Positions 25,531 to 36,387 of a DNA stretch of 64,000 nucleotides are shown one piece after another; position 1 is the first letter of the stretch; each line of letters begins with the position of its first letter. The DNA lies in contig JABABQ010000052.1 of assembly GCA_014238155.1 (NCBI GenBank), forward strand, positions 1 to 64,000, read 5' to 3'. This DNA comes from Rhizobiaceae bacterium (lineage in GTDB: Bacteria; Pseudomonadota; Alphaproteobacteria; Rhizobiales; Rhizobiaceae). A program made the position numbers and the translations under genes. Under the pieces are notes generated by a model, which saw only the letters and a list, made by a program, of their open reading frames with translations, was not told the DNA's origin and ran no database searches.

Positions 25531-26748
25531 ATGACGGCCAATGCAGATACCGTAAGCGACCCTGCTGTGCCTTCCGGAACGGGGTGGCGCAATCCGGTCA
25601 TTTTGTTGATGCTGATGGCCGCGACGATGCAGTTGTCTTTCGCTTCCTGGTCGGCGCTGCAATACAATTTTGCCCACGAAATGTTGAGCTTCACGGGTCG
25701 CGAAGTTGGCATTCAACAGTCGATTCGAGAAATTCCGGGCTTTTTGTCCTTTGCAGCAGTTTTCTTTCTGTTTGCCATGCGAGAGCAAACGTTTGCCATG
25801 GTTTCGCTGCTGTTGCTTGGATTGGGAACAGCCGCGACAGGATTTTTCCCAACTGCAACTGGATTTTACATAACCACATTCGTCGGTTCGGTGGGGTTTC
25901 ACTACTATGAAACCATGCATCAGTCACTGACGCTGCAATGGTTGCCGAAGAAATCTGCTGCAACCATCATGGGGCGCATTCTTTCGGTCGCTGGCCTCGC
26001 CCAACTAACAGCCTATGCTCTGATATTTCTTGCGGGCAGTTTCTTCGATCTCTCTTATACAACGATGTTTGTGGTCGCCGGTGGAGCAACCATTGTGTTC
26101 GTCGGATTTATGGTCAGTTCCTTTCCACAATACCCCGAAGGCGCTCCCCAGACGAAATCCCTGATCTTTCGCAAACGTTACTGGCTTTATTATGCCATCA
26201 CGTTTCTTGCAGGTGCACGACGGCAGATTTTTCTGGTGTTTGCCAGCTGGATGATGGTCGAACGCTTCGGCTATTCGTTCCACGACATTGCAGGTCTGTT
26301 TTTTGCCAATGCCGCAATTATCATGCTGACAGCACCATTTATCGGCAGGTTCATTGAGCGTGTCGGCGACAGGAACGCCATGCTGATACAATATCTCGGA
26401 CTGTGCATCGTGTTCACAGCCTATGCCTTTGTTACAAGTCCGATATTGGCGATTGCTCTGTATATCCTGGATCACGCGTTCTTTGCCATGGAGATTGCCA
26501 AGAAGACCTATTTTCAAAAAATAGCTACACCCTCGGATATTGCCGGAACCACTGGAGTTGCCTTCACCATCAACCATATTGCGGCGGTGTTCATACCCGT
26601 ATTGTTTGGCTTATTATGGCTTGTCAGTCCCACCGCGGTATTCTTGTCTGGTACTGCGATGGCGATGTGCTCGGTTGGATTGTCGCTGCTGGTGCCGCAC
26701 CAGCCATCAATTGGCAACGAAGTTGAATGGCGTGCAAAAATATTATGA
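25531..26748 (+). CDS. MFS transporter
   Basis: A 405-residue protein with about 12 hydrophobic segments. The first loop GREVGIQQSIREIPGFLSF and the repeat in the second half (GRFIERVGDRNAML) fit the major facilitator fold. It is divergent from the aminotransferase operon (132-bp gap) and stands alone. The substrate is not predictable. Confidence 0.85.
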   Translation: MTANADTVSDPAVPSGTGWRNPVILLMLMAATMQLSFASWSALQYNFAHEMLSFTGREVGIQQSIREIPGFLSFAAVFFLFAMREQTFAMVSLLLLGLGTAATGFFPTATGFYITTFVGSVGFHYYETMHQSLTLQWLPKKSAATIMGRILSVAGLAQLTAYALIFLAGSFFDLSYTTMFVVAGGATIVFVGFMVSSFPQYPEGAPQTKSLIFRKRYWLYYAITFLAGARRQIFLVFASWMMVERFGYSFHDIAGLFFANAAIIMLTAPFIGRFIERVGDRNAMLIQYLGLCIVFTAYAFVTSPILAIALYILDHAFFAMEIAKKTYFQKIATPSDIAGTTGVAFTINHIAAVFIPVLFGLLWLVSPTAVFLSGTAMAMCSVGLSLLVPHQPSIGNEVEWRAKIL

Positions 26749-26830
26749 CAATTGAGCAAATTTAATTATTGACGCATTGGTTGTGGCCACAATTTCAGCC
26801 TAGATTGATGGATCACCGAGGAATTTGACA

Positions 26831-27433
26831 ATGTGTCAGTGCATTCGACAGATATCGACTACCGGGATTTTGTTCTCTGTTCTTCTGCTGACCAGTTGCC
26901 AATCGACGCAACAAAGTCAGGTGTCTGTCGATTATTATAAAATTTCAGGATCAACCACCGAAGCACTTGATTCCGAAATCAAACGAAAGGGCCCCAAAAT
27001 AAATGGTGGCCTGCACGCGGTAGCTATCGCCCGGATCAAGATGTTTCCAAAGGTAACCTATGCGCGCCATGGCAAGGGCTGCAGGGTAGAAACTGCCAAA
27101 GTCGCCGTGAATGCCAAAGTAACGCTGCCCAAATGGACAGGACGCGGCACCGCTTCGCGCAGACTTGGTAAAGCTTGGGATAACATTGACCGCTATACCC
27201 GCGCCCATGAAGCGACCCACGTCAACTTGGCGTTTGACTATGCCAAACGCATTGAAGATAACGTGCTCGAACTGCCCCCGATGGACGATTGCGAACGTCT
27301 GCGCGCAGAAACCAAATCAATCGTCGATCGATATCTGAAGCAACATGATGCGGCACAGCGTAAATTTGATGCCGACGAACAAAGTCGTTTCTCCGCCCTG
27401 GCTAGGCAGCAAAAAATCGCCCGATCACTGTAA
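26831..27433 (+). CDS. DUF922 putative zinc-dependent protease, lipoprotein
   Basis: A 200-residue protein with a lipoprotein signal (GILFSVLLLTSC, lipobox LLTSC). The mature part has the DUF922 features YYKISGSTTEALDSEIKRKG and the zinc-protease motif HEATH at about 130 in TRAHEATHVNLAFDYAKRI. Cys pairs (GCRVE and DDCERL) may form a disulfide. DUF922 proteins are predicted secreted zinc proteases; almost none are characterised. ATG 26831 is chosen because GAGGA lies 8 bp upstream. A paralogue follows. Confidence 0.85.
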   Translation: MCQCIRQISTTGILFSVLLLTSCQSTQQSQVSVDYYKISGSTTEALDSEIKRKGPKINGGLHAVAIARIKMFPKVTYARHGKGCRVETAKVAVNAKVTLPKWTGRGTASRRLGKAWDNIDRYTRAHEATHVNLAFDYAKRIEDNVLELPPMDDCERLRAETKSIVDRYLKQHDAAQRKFDADEQSRFSALARQQKIARSL

Positions 27434-27542
27434 CGGCATGTCAATTGTCACAGCTTTCTCTTTTATTTGAACTTAATCGACTTTTCACTTTGTTGGTGTG
27501 TGTTAGCTTTGGGCAATGATCGAATTGGGCGACGAGAGAACA

Positions 27543-28178
27543 GTGAACAATCGAATTATGGCCGTATGCTGCACTGCCTGTCGGTTAATTGCCGGCAGCA
27601 TTATCGTTTGGTCTTTGGGTGCAGCAATTGCGACGCCCGCGCTGGCGCAAAAAAGTTCAATCAGCATTTCCGAAAAAACCCGATACTACAGAATAACCGG
27701 CAAGAGCGCCCCTGAATTTGCCGCCTCAATGGCCAGGAAAGGGCCTTATTCCCGATCGCATCGACGCCGGGCCTGGGCCACAGCAACTCGAGATATGACT
27801 TATCAATTGTTTCATCGAAAAAATAAAAAATCTTGCAAAATTAAGGCAGTAAAAGTAAAACTTAAAGTACTATATGAGATGCCAAAATTGGCTTCCACTA
27901 GGGGTGTTTCCAGGAGACAGCGGTCCAAATGGTCAAAAATGTTTGGATTGCTTAACAAACATGAACGCACCCACGGCCTCTATTACAAGCAATTTGCAAA
28001 AAAAGTCTATGCCACTCTTAGGAAATTGAAATCTGCCAGAACCTGTTCGGCACTTGAAAAAAGAGCCGCAAGCATTGTCGAAAAGCTCGCCAAGGCGGAC
28101 AAGAAACGCAATGTCAAATTCGACAAGCGTGACCGCCGAAATTACCGAACAATGGAAAGACTCTATTCTGGCGCGTAG
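27543..28178 (+). CDS. Second DUF922 putative zinc-dependent protease
   Basis: A ~211-residue exported paralogue of the preceding gene. It has a signal peptide (IVWSLGAAIATPALA), YYRITGKSAPEFAASMARKG, and the motif HERTH in NKHERTHGLYYKQFAKKV. It is strikingly basic, with many Lys/Arg in the mature protein, unlike its neighbour. The start is uncertain: GTG 27543 has a GAGAG sequence nearby, ATG 27558 gives the simplest signal peptide, and ATG 27516 has acidic residues first. Confidence 0.82.
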   Translation: MNNRIMAVCCTACRLIAGSIIVWSLGAAIATPALAQKSSISISEKTRYYRITGKSAPEFAASMARKGPYSRSHRRRAWATATRDMTYQLFHRKNKKSCKIKAVKVKLKVLYEMPKLASTRGVSRRQRSKWSKMFGLLNKHERTHGLYYKQFAKKVYATLRKLKSARTCSALEKRAASIVEKLAKADKKRNVKFDKRDRRNYRTMERLYSGA

Positions 28179-28243
28179 AGAATTTCGACTTTGTAAATCG
28201 ACATTCAACCGAACAAGATACGTTGCCCAACTGTTTTGACCGA

Positions 28244-29299
<1,056 letters not shown>

Positions 29300-29343
29300 T
29301 TAATTGATCTTGTGTAGATGATGGAGCATGAGCCTTGAAACAA

Positions 29344-29359
29344 GGAAGAATTTTCTTCC
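29344..29359 (-). terminator. Weak stem-loop between ferredoxin and reductase genes
   Basis: GGAAGAA pairs with TTCTTCC around two bases. The minus-strand sequence continues into a short T-rich stretch. It may end or attenuate transcription after the ferredoxin gene, but the stem is short and AT-rich. Confidence 0.3.
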
Positions 29360-29422
29360 CTGAGCAGAACATCGGAAAAAAATAGTTCTAATGCGATTAA
29401 TCAGGCGATTATGTCACGACAT

Positions 29423-29779
<357 letters not shown>

Positions 29780-29849
29780 TTAGCGGTCATACGACAAGAG
29801 TCAATATGGCAGATCAATCAGCTTGGCTTTCGCGGCAAAAATATGCGTA

Positions 29850-30242
29850 TTAATCACTTAAAAGTGCTTCAATATAGTCGTTTGCCTCGTCGACAGCTGC
29901 CCGAAGTGCCGACACATCACATCCGCACGTTGAGGCCTGCTCAACCAGTTCAGCTTCCTTGGCAACCTTCCAGGCTCCCAACCCTCTGGCAGATCCGACC
30001 ACTGTATGCGCGGCAAACTTTCGTTCCTGCGCTGTCTTTGCGCACTCCAGACGTTCCAGATAGAGCTGTGACTGGCTGTGAAACAGGCGCAGAATTTCAT
30101 TTTCAAGCGATCTGTCGCCCAGTGACTGGCGCGACAAATGTACCAAATCTACCGGATTTTTGGCGCTGGCGCAGTGCGGAGTGGAATTTTGTTGATTGAC
30201 AGTAACGGGGGGAAGGGCCGTTTTGATTGCTGACTTGGCCAT
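29850..30242 (-). CDS. HPt-domain phosphotransfer protein
   Basis: A 130-residue protein whose C-terminal ~90 residues form a four-helix HPt domain. The phospho-acceptor His lies in KFAAHTVVGSARGLGAWKV, matching the HxxKGxARxxGA-type motif. ATG 30242 has GGAG 6 bp upstream. By family it relays phosphoryl groups between histidine kinases and response regulators; none is encoded nearby. It is divergent from the GPR-like gene. Confidence 0.85.
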   Translation of the reverse strand: MAKSAIKTALPPVTVNQQNSTPHCASAKNPVDLVHLSRQSLGDRSLENEILRLFHSQSQLYLERLECAKTAQERKFAAHTVVGSARGLGAWKVAKEAELVEQASTCGCDVSALRAAVDEANDYIEALLSD

Positions 30243-30641
30243 TTTGAACTCCAATACGAATATGCCGTCAAAATACTGCTTTCTAATAAAGTTGCACTGA
30301 AAGTATTGAGAGCTCGTTAAGAGCCGATAGTAGTTTACATCATGCCATCATCACCAATTTTGCCGCGTGTCAACCAGACTAACCACCGCCGCAAAAGCCC
30401 GGCAATCAAACAATCGGTGGAAACGTTAACCAAAATTAACTTTTTCATCGTCGCCTGGCCGCCAAACAGTACCAATATGGTTCAGACCCTAGTATTATGA
30501 CCAATCGGCGGGAACTTACTTGGAAGTGTTTTTCAACATTTTCCGATGAACCCGTATACTGTTCCGGAAGCGGAACAAAAAAGTGGGACATGGGAAGCTG
30601 CAACGGACGGCGGCAAGTTCCCGAATGTAAGGCGTAGAAAA
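30243..30641. other. Divergent intergenic region between HPt and GPR-like genes
   Basis: About 400 bp without a convincing gene. It must hold promoters for both directions. A TTAA-N6-TTAA element is at 30426-30439 and an inverted repeat GTTCCG-N4-CGGAAC near 30563. An upstream in-frame ATG at 30546 would extend the GPR-like protein by 32 residues of low-complexity sequence. Confidence 0.5.
30426..30439. promoter_or_regulatory. CtrA-like TTAA-N6-TTAA site
   Basis: TTAACCAAAATTAA contains two TTAA half-sites 6 bp apart, within GTTAACCAAAATTAAC. The CtrA consensus uses TTAA-N7-TTAA, so this is one base short. Its place before a predicted polar-growth gene makes cell-cycle control plausible but not shown. 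Confidence 0.25.
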
Positions 30642-33600
30642 ATGGCAAAACGGGTTAAAAAATCGGCCAAAGAGTCCAGCGACGCTCTAAATGCCGTCGA
30701 AGAGGCCTTGAAAATCGACTTCGGTCATGAAGCCAGTGCTGATGCAGCGGAAGACCCCTATTCATCCGACCCAAACCAACGTGGTAATGATCCTGCAGAG
30801 ATGCGAACCGCAATCGCTCCCAGTTCACCCGCCGCCAATGATGCAAGCGGATCAGGCAGCGCCCGATTTGCTGCCGCCCTGTCCCGCCGTCCCTCCAATG
30901 GCATTTTATGGACAGCACTGTTTGTCAGCCTGGGTTGGGTCGCGGTCGCATTTTGGGCCGGATACACAGTATTGGGCGACAAACTGATCGATCTCACCGC
31001 CTGGACGACGCTGGAAGCCAATCCGGGACTGATCTATTTTGTTGCCAGCGTGACGTTGCCGGTGCTGTTTATCTGGGGATACGCCTTCATGCTGAGGCGC
31101 GCCCAAGAATTAAAACTGGCCGCCCGATCGATGACGGAGGCCGCGTACCGCCTGATCGAGCCAGAAAATGATGCAATTAGTTCAGTGCGCAGCGTTGGGC
31201 AGGCCATTCGGGTTGAAGTTAGCGCGCTGACCGATGGTATTGAACGGGCAATGGCCCGCGCCAGTGAATTGGAAGGTTTGGTTCACACGGAAGTTTCTTC
31301 TCTGGAAAACTCCTACTCCGACAACGAATTACGGATGCGTAGTCTGGTTGAAGAGCTGGCAAATGAACGCGAAGCGATTGTCAATCACACCGAAAGAGTT
31401 CGCTCTTCAATATCAGGCGCCAGTGAAACTCTTCAGGAAGATTTGACCTTATCGGCACAGCAGATCAGCGAAAATGTCGCACTTGCCCAAAAACAATTCA
31501 GCGCTGCTTTGGGTGGCACCAATGACGATATGAAGGTGTCACTTGATGAAGCCAGTTCAGCACTGTTGGACCAAATTGTCCTCAAAGGGCAGGAAATTGG
31601 CCAACAAATAGAGAATGTTGGTGGGTCGGTCGTCAATCAGATCGAATCCACCCGCGACAAGACCGGCACTGTATTTGACGATATGCGAGCTATGATGACC
31701 GTCGCTGGCGACAACTTTAATACGGCACTGTCGAACAAGAGCCACGATATCGGTACACAGATTGACAATGCCGGTGCTGGCCTGGTCGATAAACTTATGG
31801 CGACCGGCCAATCTGCCACCAGTGCGGTGGAAGACGTCACCGCTTCGCTCACATTTGCTTCTGAGGCGCTTTCTGAAACCCTGACAGATCGCGGCAACGC
31901 CATTGCAGACCGGATTGATGCCAGTGCCGGTGCGCTGGTGGAATCCATCGCCACAACCGGCACCGCGACCAGCAATCAGCTTGAAATCAAGACGGGCGAA
32001 CTTGCCGAACGCATTAATTTCCTGTCCACGGACTTGCAGTCAAAACTTGGCGAACAGTTCTCTTCAATCGACGAAAATCTGAATTCAAGCGGCAACACGC
32101 TTGTTGAAAAACTCGGCTCTCGTACCGGGGATCTGGCGGCAGTGCTTGCTGAAGGAACCCAGTCCGTAGATCAGGCCCTGGAACAGAAAATCACCAATTT
32201 TGGCCAGGTACTTTCCGGACGCATTGAATCGATGACCGAACAGCTTGGTCGACGCAATGAGTCCCTGGACACAAGCGTCAGCAAAATCGAGACTGCGCTG
32301 GAAGTTCGAACCCAACAGATTAACGACACATTGATTGAACGGTCCCGTGAAATTGCCTCAGCCTTTTCCGAAGGTCAGGCAATCATCAAAACCGACCTGA
32401 CAAGTCAGTTGGAAGACACCAAAGAAACGTTGGACAGCAAGGCGATGGAGCTTGGTCTGTCACTGGCTGCCAGGGTTGATGAAATCAATCAGTTGGTTGA
32501 CCAGCAAATCTCAGCTGCCGACAGTCAGTTGGAAAACAGAGCGATCACAGTTAAGGACCAAATCAAGGAAACTACCCAGCTGTTCGGTCAGGGTTCCAAA
32601 GAACTCGAGCACACATTTTCAACCAAACTTGACGATGTAAAACAACTCGTGGATCAACTGATCAGTTCCGCCGATGGGCAACTGGCTGCCCGCGCGCTCA
32701 ACGTCCAGGATCAAATCAAGGAAACCAGCGAACTTCTTGACAACAGCGCTCTGGAACTTGGCCTCAATTTTTCCGGCAAGGTCGACGAAATCAACCAGAT
32801 GGTCGATCAGCTCATCACATCTGCAGACGGCCAATTGTCTGCCCGGGCGATGAGCGTTCATGGACAGATCAAGGAAACCAGCGAACTTCTCGACAATAAG
32901 GCACTGGAACTTGGCTTTTCTTTCGCCAGCAAAGTTGACGAAATCGGGCAAAAAGTCACCGAACAGGTGGATCAGGTTGGAGCCAGGCTCGCCGAACAGG
33001 CGACGCAGGTCGATGAACAATTGCAGACCAGCCACGCGGCCCTGTATGAAAAAGCTGATGACTATGGGCTGACATTGGCCAGCCACATTGCGCAAGCTGA
33101 ACAAAAAGCCAAAGCCCAAATGGAAAGCACCGGTGATCAACTCACCAAAAAACTGGCCCATATCGATGGTCAACTTTCCCAATCTGCAGAAGGTTTGCAA
33201 AATCAGGCCAATAATCTCGGCAACACGCTGACCGGGCAGATTGACGAATTTAACAACAAGGTTGCCGAACAGGTTGATGCCTCGACCAGTAAACTCGCCC
33301 AGCAGGTTGACGCATCTGGCAACAAGTTGGCCCAGCACGTTGACGCATCCGGTATCAGACTGGCTGAACATGTAAACGCATCCAGCAACCGGCTGGTTGA
33401 ACAAGTTGATGCGTCCAGCAGCAAATTGGCAGAACGGGTCGATGCGTCCAGCAGCCAGTTGGTTGAGCGGGTTGACGCAACCAGCAGCAGGTTAGCAGAG
33501 CAAGTTGATGCGTCCAGCAGCAAACTGGTTGAGCAGGTTGATGCGTCCAGCAGCAGGATGGTGGAACAAGTTGTCGCCTCCGGAAGCAACTTGACTGAGC

Positions 33601-36296
33601 AGCTAAGCTCCTCGGGCAATGGATTGATTGGACAGGTTAGTGCAGCTCACAACGCATTTGCAGCGCAAATTGAATCCGCTGACAGTCAACTTGCCCACCG
33701 GGCAAGATCGATCACTGAAACCATTACCGAAACTAGTGAAACTCTCGACAACAAGGCTCTGGAACTAAGCCTGTCAATGGCTGCCCGCGCCGAAGAAATC
33801 GAATCCCGTGTTACGGAACGCCTGGCCAGTATCAATGAAACAATTGCCAGGGGCACCGCCGCTGCTGACGAAATGCTTGCCAGCCGAGCTGCCGGCATGA
33901 AATCCGCATTCGACGAACAAATTGGCGTGGTCGATCTCACTTTGGGCACCCGGGTCGATGCGATCAATGCGTCGCTTGATGCCGGGGCCAGCAAGGTCAA
34001 TGAAGTGTTGGAAGAACGCGCCGGCGAACTCTCCACAGCGCTTGATTCACACTTAACCAACATATCTTCGACACTGGTATCTGAAGCAATGAAGGCCGAA
34101 GGTGTCATCACCACATCAGTGGCCGCCATGGAAGGAAAGATTGGTGCGCAATTGTCTGCAGCGGAAGCTGCACTGGCGGCTCGCGCAGATCAGGTAACAA
34201 CGACGCTCAGCCAACGCACCGCTGAATTGAACACCTCTCTGGCCGCGCGTTCACGCGAATTGAGTCAATTACTGACGCGTGACACCATGCCGATGCTGCG
34301 CAAGTTTGAAGCTGACGGCCAGGCAGTTGCCGAAGCTCTTTCAAAGTCTACGCAGGACATCACTGCCGACTTAAAAGGAAAACTGGTCACCAGTTCCGAG
34401 CAGCTCAAAGCATCTGCTGATGCGGCTGCCGGTAAACTCGAAGGTATGCTCGTCGCCTCCAATCAGCGTATGGAAACTTCGGCCAATGCAGCAGCCGAGG
34501 ACCTTGCTTCACGCTATCTGTCCCTTGAAGACCGTACCTCCGAATTGGTCAATCGCCTGACCAATTCGTCCGAACAATTGTCCAGTGCGGTCAACAATCA
34601 AACCGAGAACATCGTCGCAAGTGGTGAATCCGTCACCAAGCAAATTGCAGACATTGCTGAACATGTTGGCGAGCGGATCCGCTCAGAAAGCACCGCAATG
34701 GTCAACACGCTCACTGGCAAGTCCAATGAGTCCATCGAGGCGCTGGGTGAAACCAATGAGCGGCTGAGCAGGGAAATTGGTGGATTGCTGGATCGTCTCG
34801 GTGAAAGCAATACTGATCTGGCCTCGCTGATTTCACTTGCGGATGAAAATCTTTCTACCGCGCAAAACTCCCTCAGCACACGTACCAGGGAATTTCAGCA
34901 GGTCGCTGGTCAGGCATCGGAAGATCTCAATACGTCCAGCAACATGATCGAGAGCAACTATCTTGGATTGAAAGATGTGTCATCGACCGTGCTCGTTGAA
35001 ATTGCAGAAATTTCCGGCCGATTTGAGGAACAGAGTTCTTCGTTGAACTCGATTTCCAGGCTGCTCGATGAAACCCAGAGCAATATCGCGGTCAGTCTCG
35101 ATGACCGGCGCGATGCCATTGAAGCTCTGACCAACGGGCTGGTGGCGAAATCCGTCGATCTGGAAGAGCTGATGGGACGATTTGCCCATATGATGGCCGA
35201 CAGCGTCACCAACGCAGAAGGTCGTGCTCAAAATCTGACACAGGGTCTGGCGGAAAGCGTTGGCTCTGTCGCTGCAGAAGCAACAGAACGCTTCGCAGCC
35301 GCCACTCAGGAAATGCAAAATACGGCTCACAACTTGAGACAGGATCTAGCTAATACAAGAAATGAGCTCAAGAAATCGGTCATCGATTTGCCGGACGAGA
35401 CCAAGGAAAGCACATCCGCCATGCGCCGGGTTGTCTCCGATCAGATCAAAGCGCTGAAGGACCTGACAGAGATCGTCAACAAAACAACACGCCTGCAGGA
35501 TGCTGCACCGAGCAACGTCGCACCGGTCGCACCGGCGACCTCCGCCCGCGTTTCTCAACCAAATCCGACCGCCCTAACTTCTCCCTCAGCACCCCGCCCA
35601 ACTCCACCGACAAGCAGGCCGGCTCCCCGTCCGCCGGTCCCTGTGCAGCCAACTGCACAAACTGCACCAATACCGGCTCCGGCAGTTTCTGAGTCACAAG
35701 TTGCGCCTCCTCCGCAGCCTGCACCTGCACCTGCACCGGTGAATGAAACAGTGATGGCGACTACACCAGCGATAAAAACGCGCGCACCAGTAGCGGCTCC
35801 GGTTCTTGAGAAATCCCCCCTACGGGGCGGGCTGAGCTTTGACGCAGGCGCATCCAGCAACCCGCCATTGCCTGGAGGCGATGGTTGGGTCAGCGATCTG
35901 CTGCGCCGCGCTTCCCGCGATGAAGCAGCCGACACGGTTCCCCGCGCGCGATCCGCCGAAGACAGCCTCGGTTCACTCTCCAGCGATATTGCAAAATCGA
36001 TGGATCACAATGTTGCAGTTGAACTGTGGGATCGCTATCAGCATGGCGAGCGCAATTTGTTCCACCGAGGCCTGTACACCGCCCAAGGTCAACAGACGTT
36101 CGATGAAATCCACGAAAAATACCGGGCTGATGATCGTTTCAAAGTTTCCGTCGATCAATATGTTGCCGACTTTGAACGATTGATTGCCGATGTGTCGAAG
36201 AACGACAGTGACAATATCATGACGCAAACCTATCTGACGTCGGACACCGGTAAAGTTTATACAATGCTCGCACATGCGGCCAACCGCTTCGGCTAA
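30642..36296 (+). CDS. rgsE: Giant coiled-coil polar growth protein (GPR/RgsE-like)
   Basis: About 1,884 residues. ATG 30642 (MAKRVKKSAKE) has TAAGG 9 bp upstream and is preferred to ATG 30546. Residues ~1-75 are charged and disordered. Two membrane helices follow (ILWTALFVSLGWVAVAFW and LIYFVASVTLPVLFIWGYAF). Then comes ~1,400 residues of apolipoprotein-like helical repeats, a Pro/Ala-rich linker (35510-35800) and a conserved ~100-residue C-terminal domain (ELWDRYQHGERNLFHRGLY ... FKVSVDQYVADFERL). This layout matches growth pole ring protein GPR of Agrobacterium and RgsE of Sinorhizobium, which mark and sustain the growing pole. The assignment rests on architecture. Internal 51- and 11-residue repeats are listed separately. 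Confidence 0.8.
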   Translation: MAKRVKKSAKESSDALNAVEEALKIDFGHEASADAAEDPYSSDPNQRGNDPAEMRTAIAPSSPAANDASGSGSARFAAALSRRPSNGILWTALFVSLGWVAVAFWAGYTVLGDKLIDLTAWTTLEANPGLIYFVASVTLPVLFIWGYAFMLRRAQELKLAARSMTEAAYRLIEPENDAISSVRSVGQAIRVEVSALTDGIERAMARASELEGLVHTEVSSLENSYSDNELRMRSLVEELANEREAIVNHTERVRSSISGASETLQEDLTLSAQQISENVALAQKQFSAALGGTNDDMKVSLDEASSALLDQIVLKGQEIGQQIENVGGSVVNQIESTRDKTGTVFDDMRAMMTVAGDNFNTALSNKSHDIGTQIDNAGAGLVDKLMATGQSATSAVEDVTASLTFASEALSETLTDRGNAIADRIDASAGALVESIATTGTATSNQLEIKTGELAERINFLSTDLQSKLGEQFSSIDENLNSSGNTLVEKLGSRTGDLAAVLAEGTQSVDQALEQKITNFGQVLSGRIESMTEQLGRRNESLDTSVSKIETALEVRTQQINDTLIERSREIASAFSEGQAIIKTDLTSQLEDTKETLDSKAMELGLSLAARVDEINQLVDQQISAADSQLENRAITVKDQIKETTQLFGQGSKELEHTFSTKLDDVKQLVDQLISSADGQLAARALNVQDQIKETSELLDNSALELGLNFSGKVDEINQMVDQLITSADGQLSARAMSVHGQIKETSELLDNKALELGFSFASKVDEIGQKVTEQVDQVGARLAEQATQVDEQLQTSHAALYEKADDYGLTLASHIAQAEQKAKAQMESTGDQLTKKLAHIDGQLSQSAEGLQNQANNLGNTLTGQIDEFNNKVAEQVDASTSKLAQQVDASGNKLAQHVDASGIRLAEHVNASSNRLVEQVDASSSKLAERVDASSSQLVERVDATSSRLAEQVDASSSKLVEQVDASSSRMVEQVVASGSNLTEQLSSSGNGLIGQVSAAHNAFAAQIESADSQLAHRARSITETITETSETLDNKALELSLSMAARAEEIESRVTERLASINETIARGTAAADEMLASRAAGMKSAFDEQIGVVDLTLGTRVDAINASLDAGASKVNEVLEERAGELSTALDSHLTNISSTLVSEAMKAEGVITTSVAAMEGKIGAQLSAAEAALAARADQVTTTLSQRTAELNTSLAARSRELSQLLTRDTMPMLRKFEADGQAVAEALSKSTQDITADLKGKLVTSSEQLKASADAAAGKLEGMLVASNQRMETSANAAAEDLASRYLSLEDRTSELVNRLTNSSEQLSSAVNNQTENIVASGESVTKQIADIAEHVGERIRSESTAMVNTLTGKSNESIEALGETNERLSREIGGLLDRLGESNTDLASLISLADENLSTAQNSLSTRTREFQQVAGQASEDLNTSSNMIESNYLGLKDVSSTVLVEIAEISGRFEEQSSSLNSISRLLDETQSNIAVSLDDRRDAIEALTNGLVAKSVDLEELMGRFAHMMADSVTNAEGRAQNLTQGLAESVGSVAAEATERFAAATQEMQNTAHNLRQDLANTRNELKKSVIDLPDETKESTSAMRRVVSDQIKALKDLTEIVNKTTRLQDAAPSNVAPVAPATSARVSQPNPTALTSPSAPRPTPPTSRPAPRPPVPVQPTAQTAPIPAPAVSESQVAPPPQPAPAPAPVNETVMATTPAIKTRAPVAAPVLEKSPLRGGLSFDAGASSNPPLPGGDGWVSDLLRRASRDEAADTVPRARSAEDSLGSLSSDIAKSMDHNVAVELWDRYQHGERNLFHRGLYTAQGQQTFDEIHEKYRADDRFKVSVDQYVADFERLIADVSKNDSDNIMTQTYLTSDTGKVYTMLAHAANRFG
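32415..32873 (+). repeat. Three tandem 51-residue repeats within the GPR-like gene
   Basis: Three consecutive 153-bp units share the pattern ETSELLDNxALELGLxF, VDEINQxVDQ, LIxSADGQL and ARAxxVxxQIK. A fourth unit starts at 32874 and then diverges. A related block recurs near 33719 (ETSETLDNKALEL). They encode long helices, not spacers, so they arose by in-frame duplication. Confidence 0.85.
33273..33602 (+). repeat. Ten tandem 11-residue (33-bp) repeats within the GPR-like gene
   Basis: Ten consecutive units of the form VDASSSKLVEQ run from 33273 to 33602, with an eleventh degenerate unit to 33635. An 11-residue period (hendecad) is diagnostic of right-handed or straight coiled coils and of apolipoprotein-like amphipathic helices. 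Units 5-9 are the most alike, suggesting recent expansion. Confidence 0.9.
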
Positions 36297-36297
36297 G

Positions 36298-36317
36298 CCT
36301 GCAGCGATAACTGCAGG
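36298..36317. terminator. Stem-loop after the GPR-like gene
   Basis: CCTGCAG (36298-36304) pairs with CTGCAGG (36311-36317) around a 6-base loop, 1 bp after the stop codon. No T-run follows, so it may stabilise the mRNA 3' end or act with Rho. The convergent lipoprotein gene ends 71 bp further on. Confidence 0.4.
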
Positions 36318-36387
36318 GACGGCAACGGCAATTGCGAGCGTCACTCGTGGCCAATTCGAAATTTCAATATCAAAAGTCGGCGCAAAA

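Noticed and set aside
32619-33404. 261-codon minus-strand frame
   Set aside because: Antisense shadow of the GPR-like coding sequence; its composition mirrors the plus-strand repeat pattern.
33273-33602. Regular 33-bp repeats resembling a CRISPR array
   Set aside because: Units are contiguous with no spacers, vary at third positions and encode an in-frame 11-residue helix repeat.
33203-33619. Minus-strand open frame with regular Cys/Ser/Leu repeats
   Set aside because: It is the antisense reading of the ten 33-bp repeats of the GPR-like gene; the repetition keeps both strands open.
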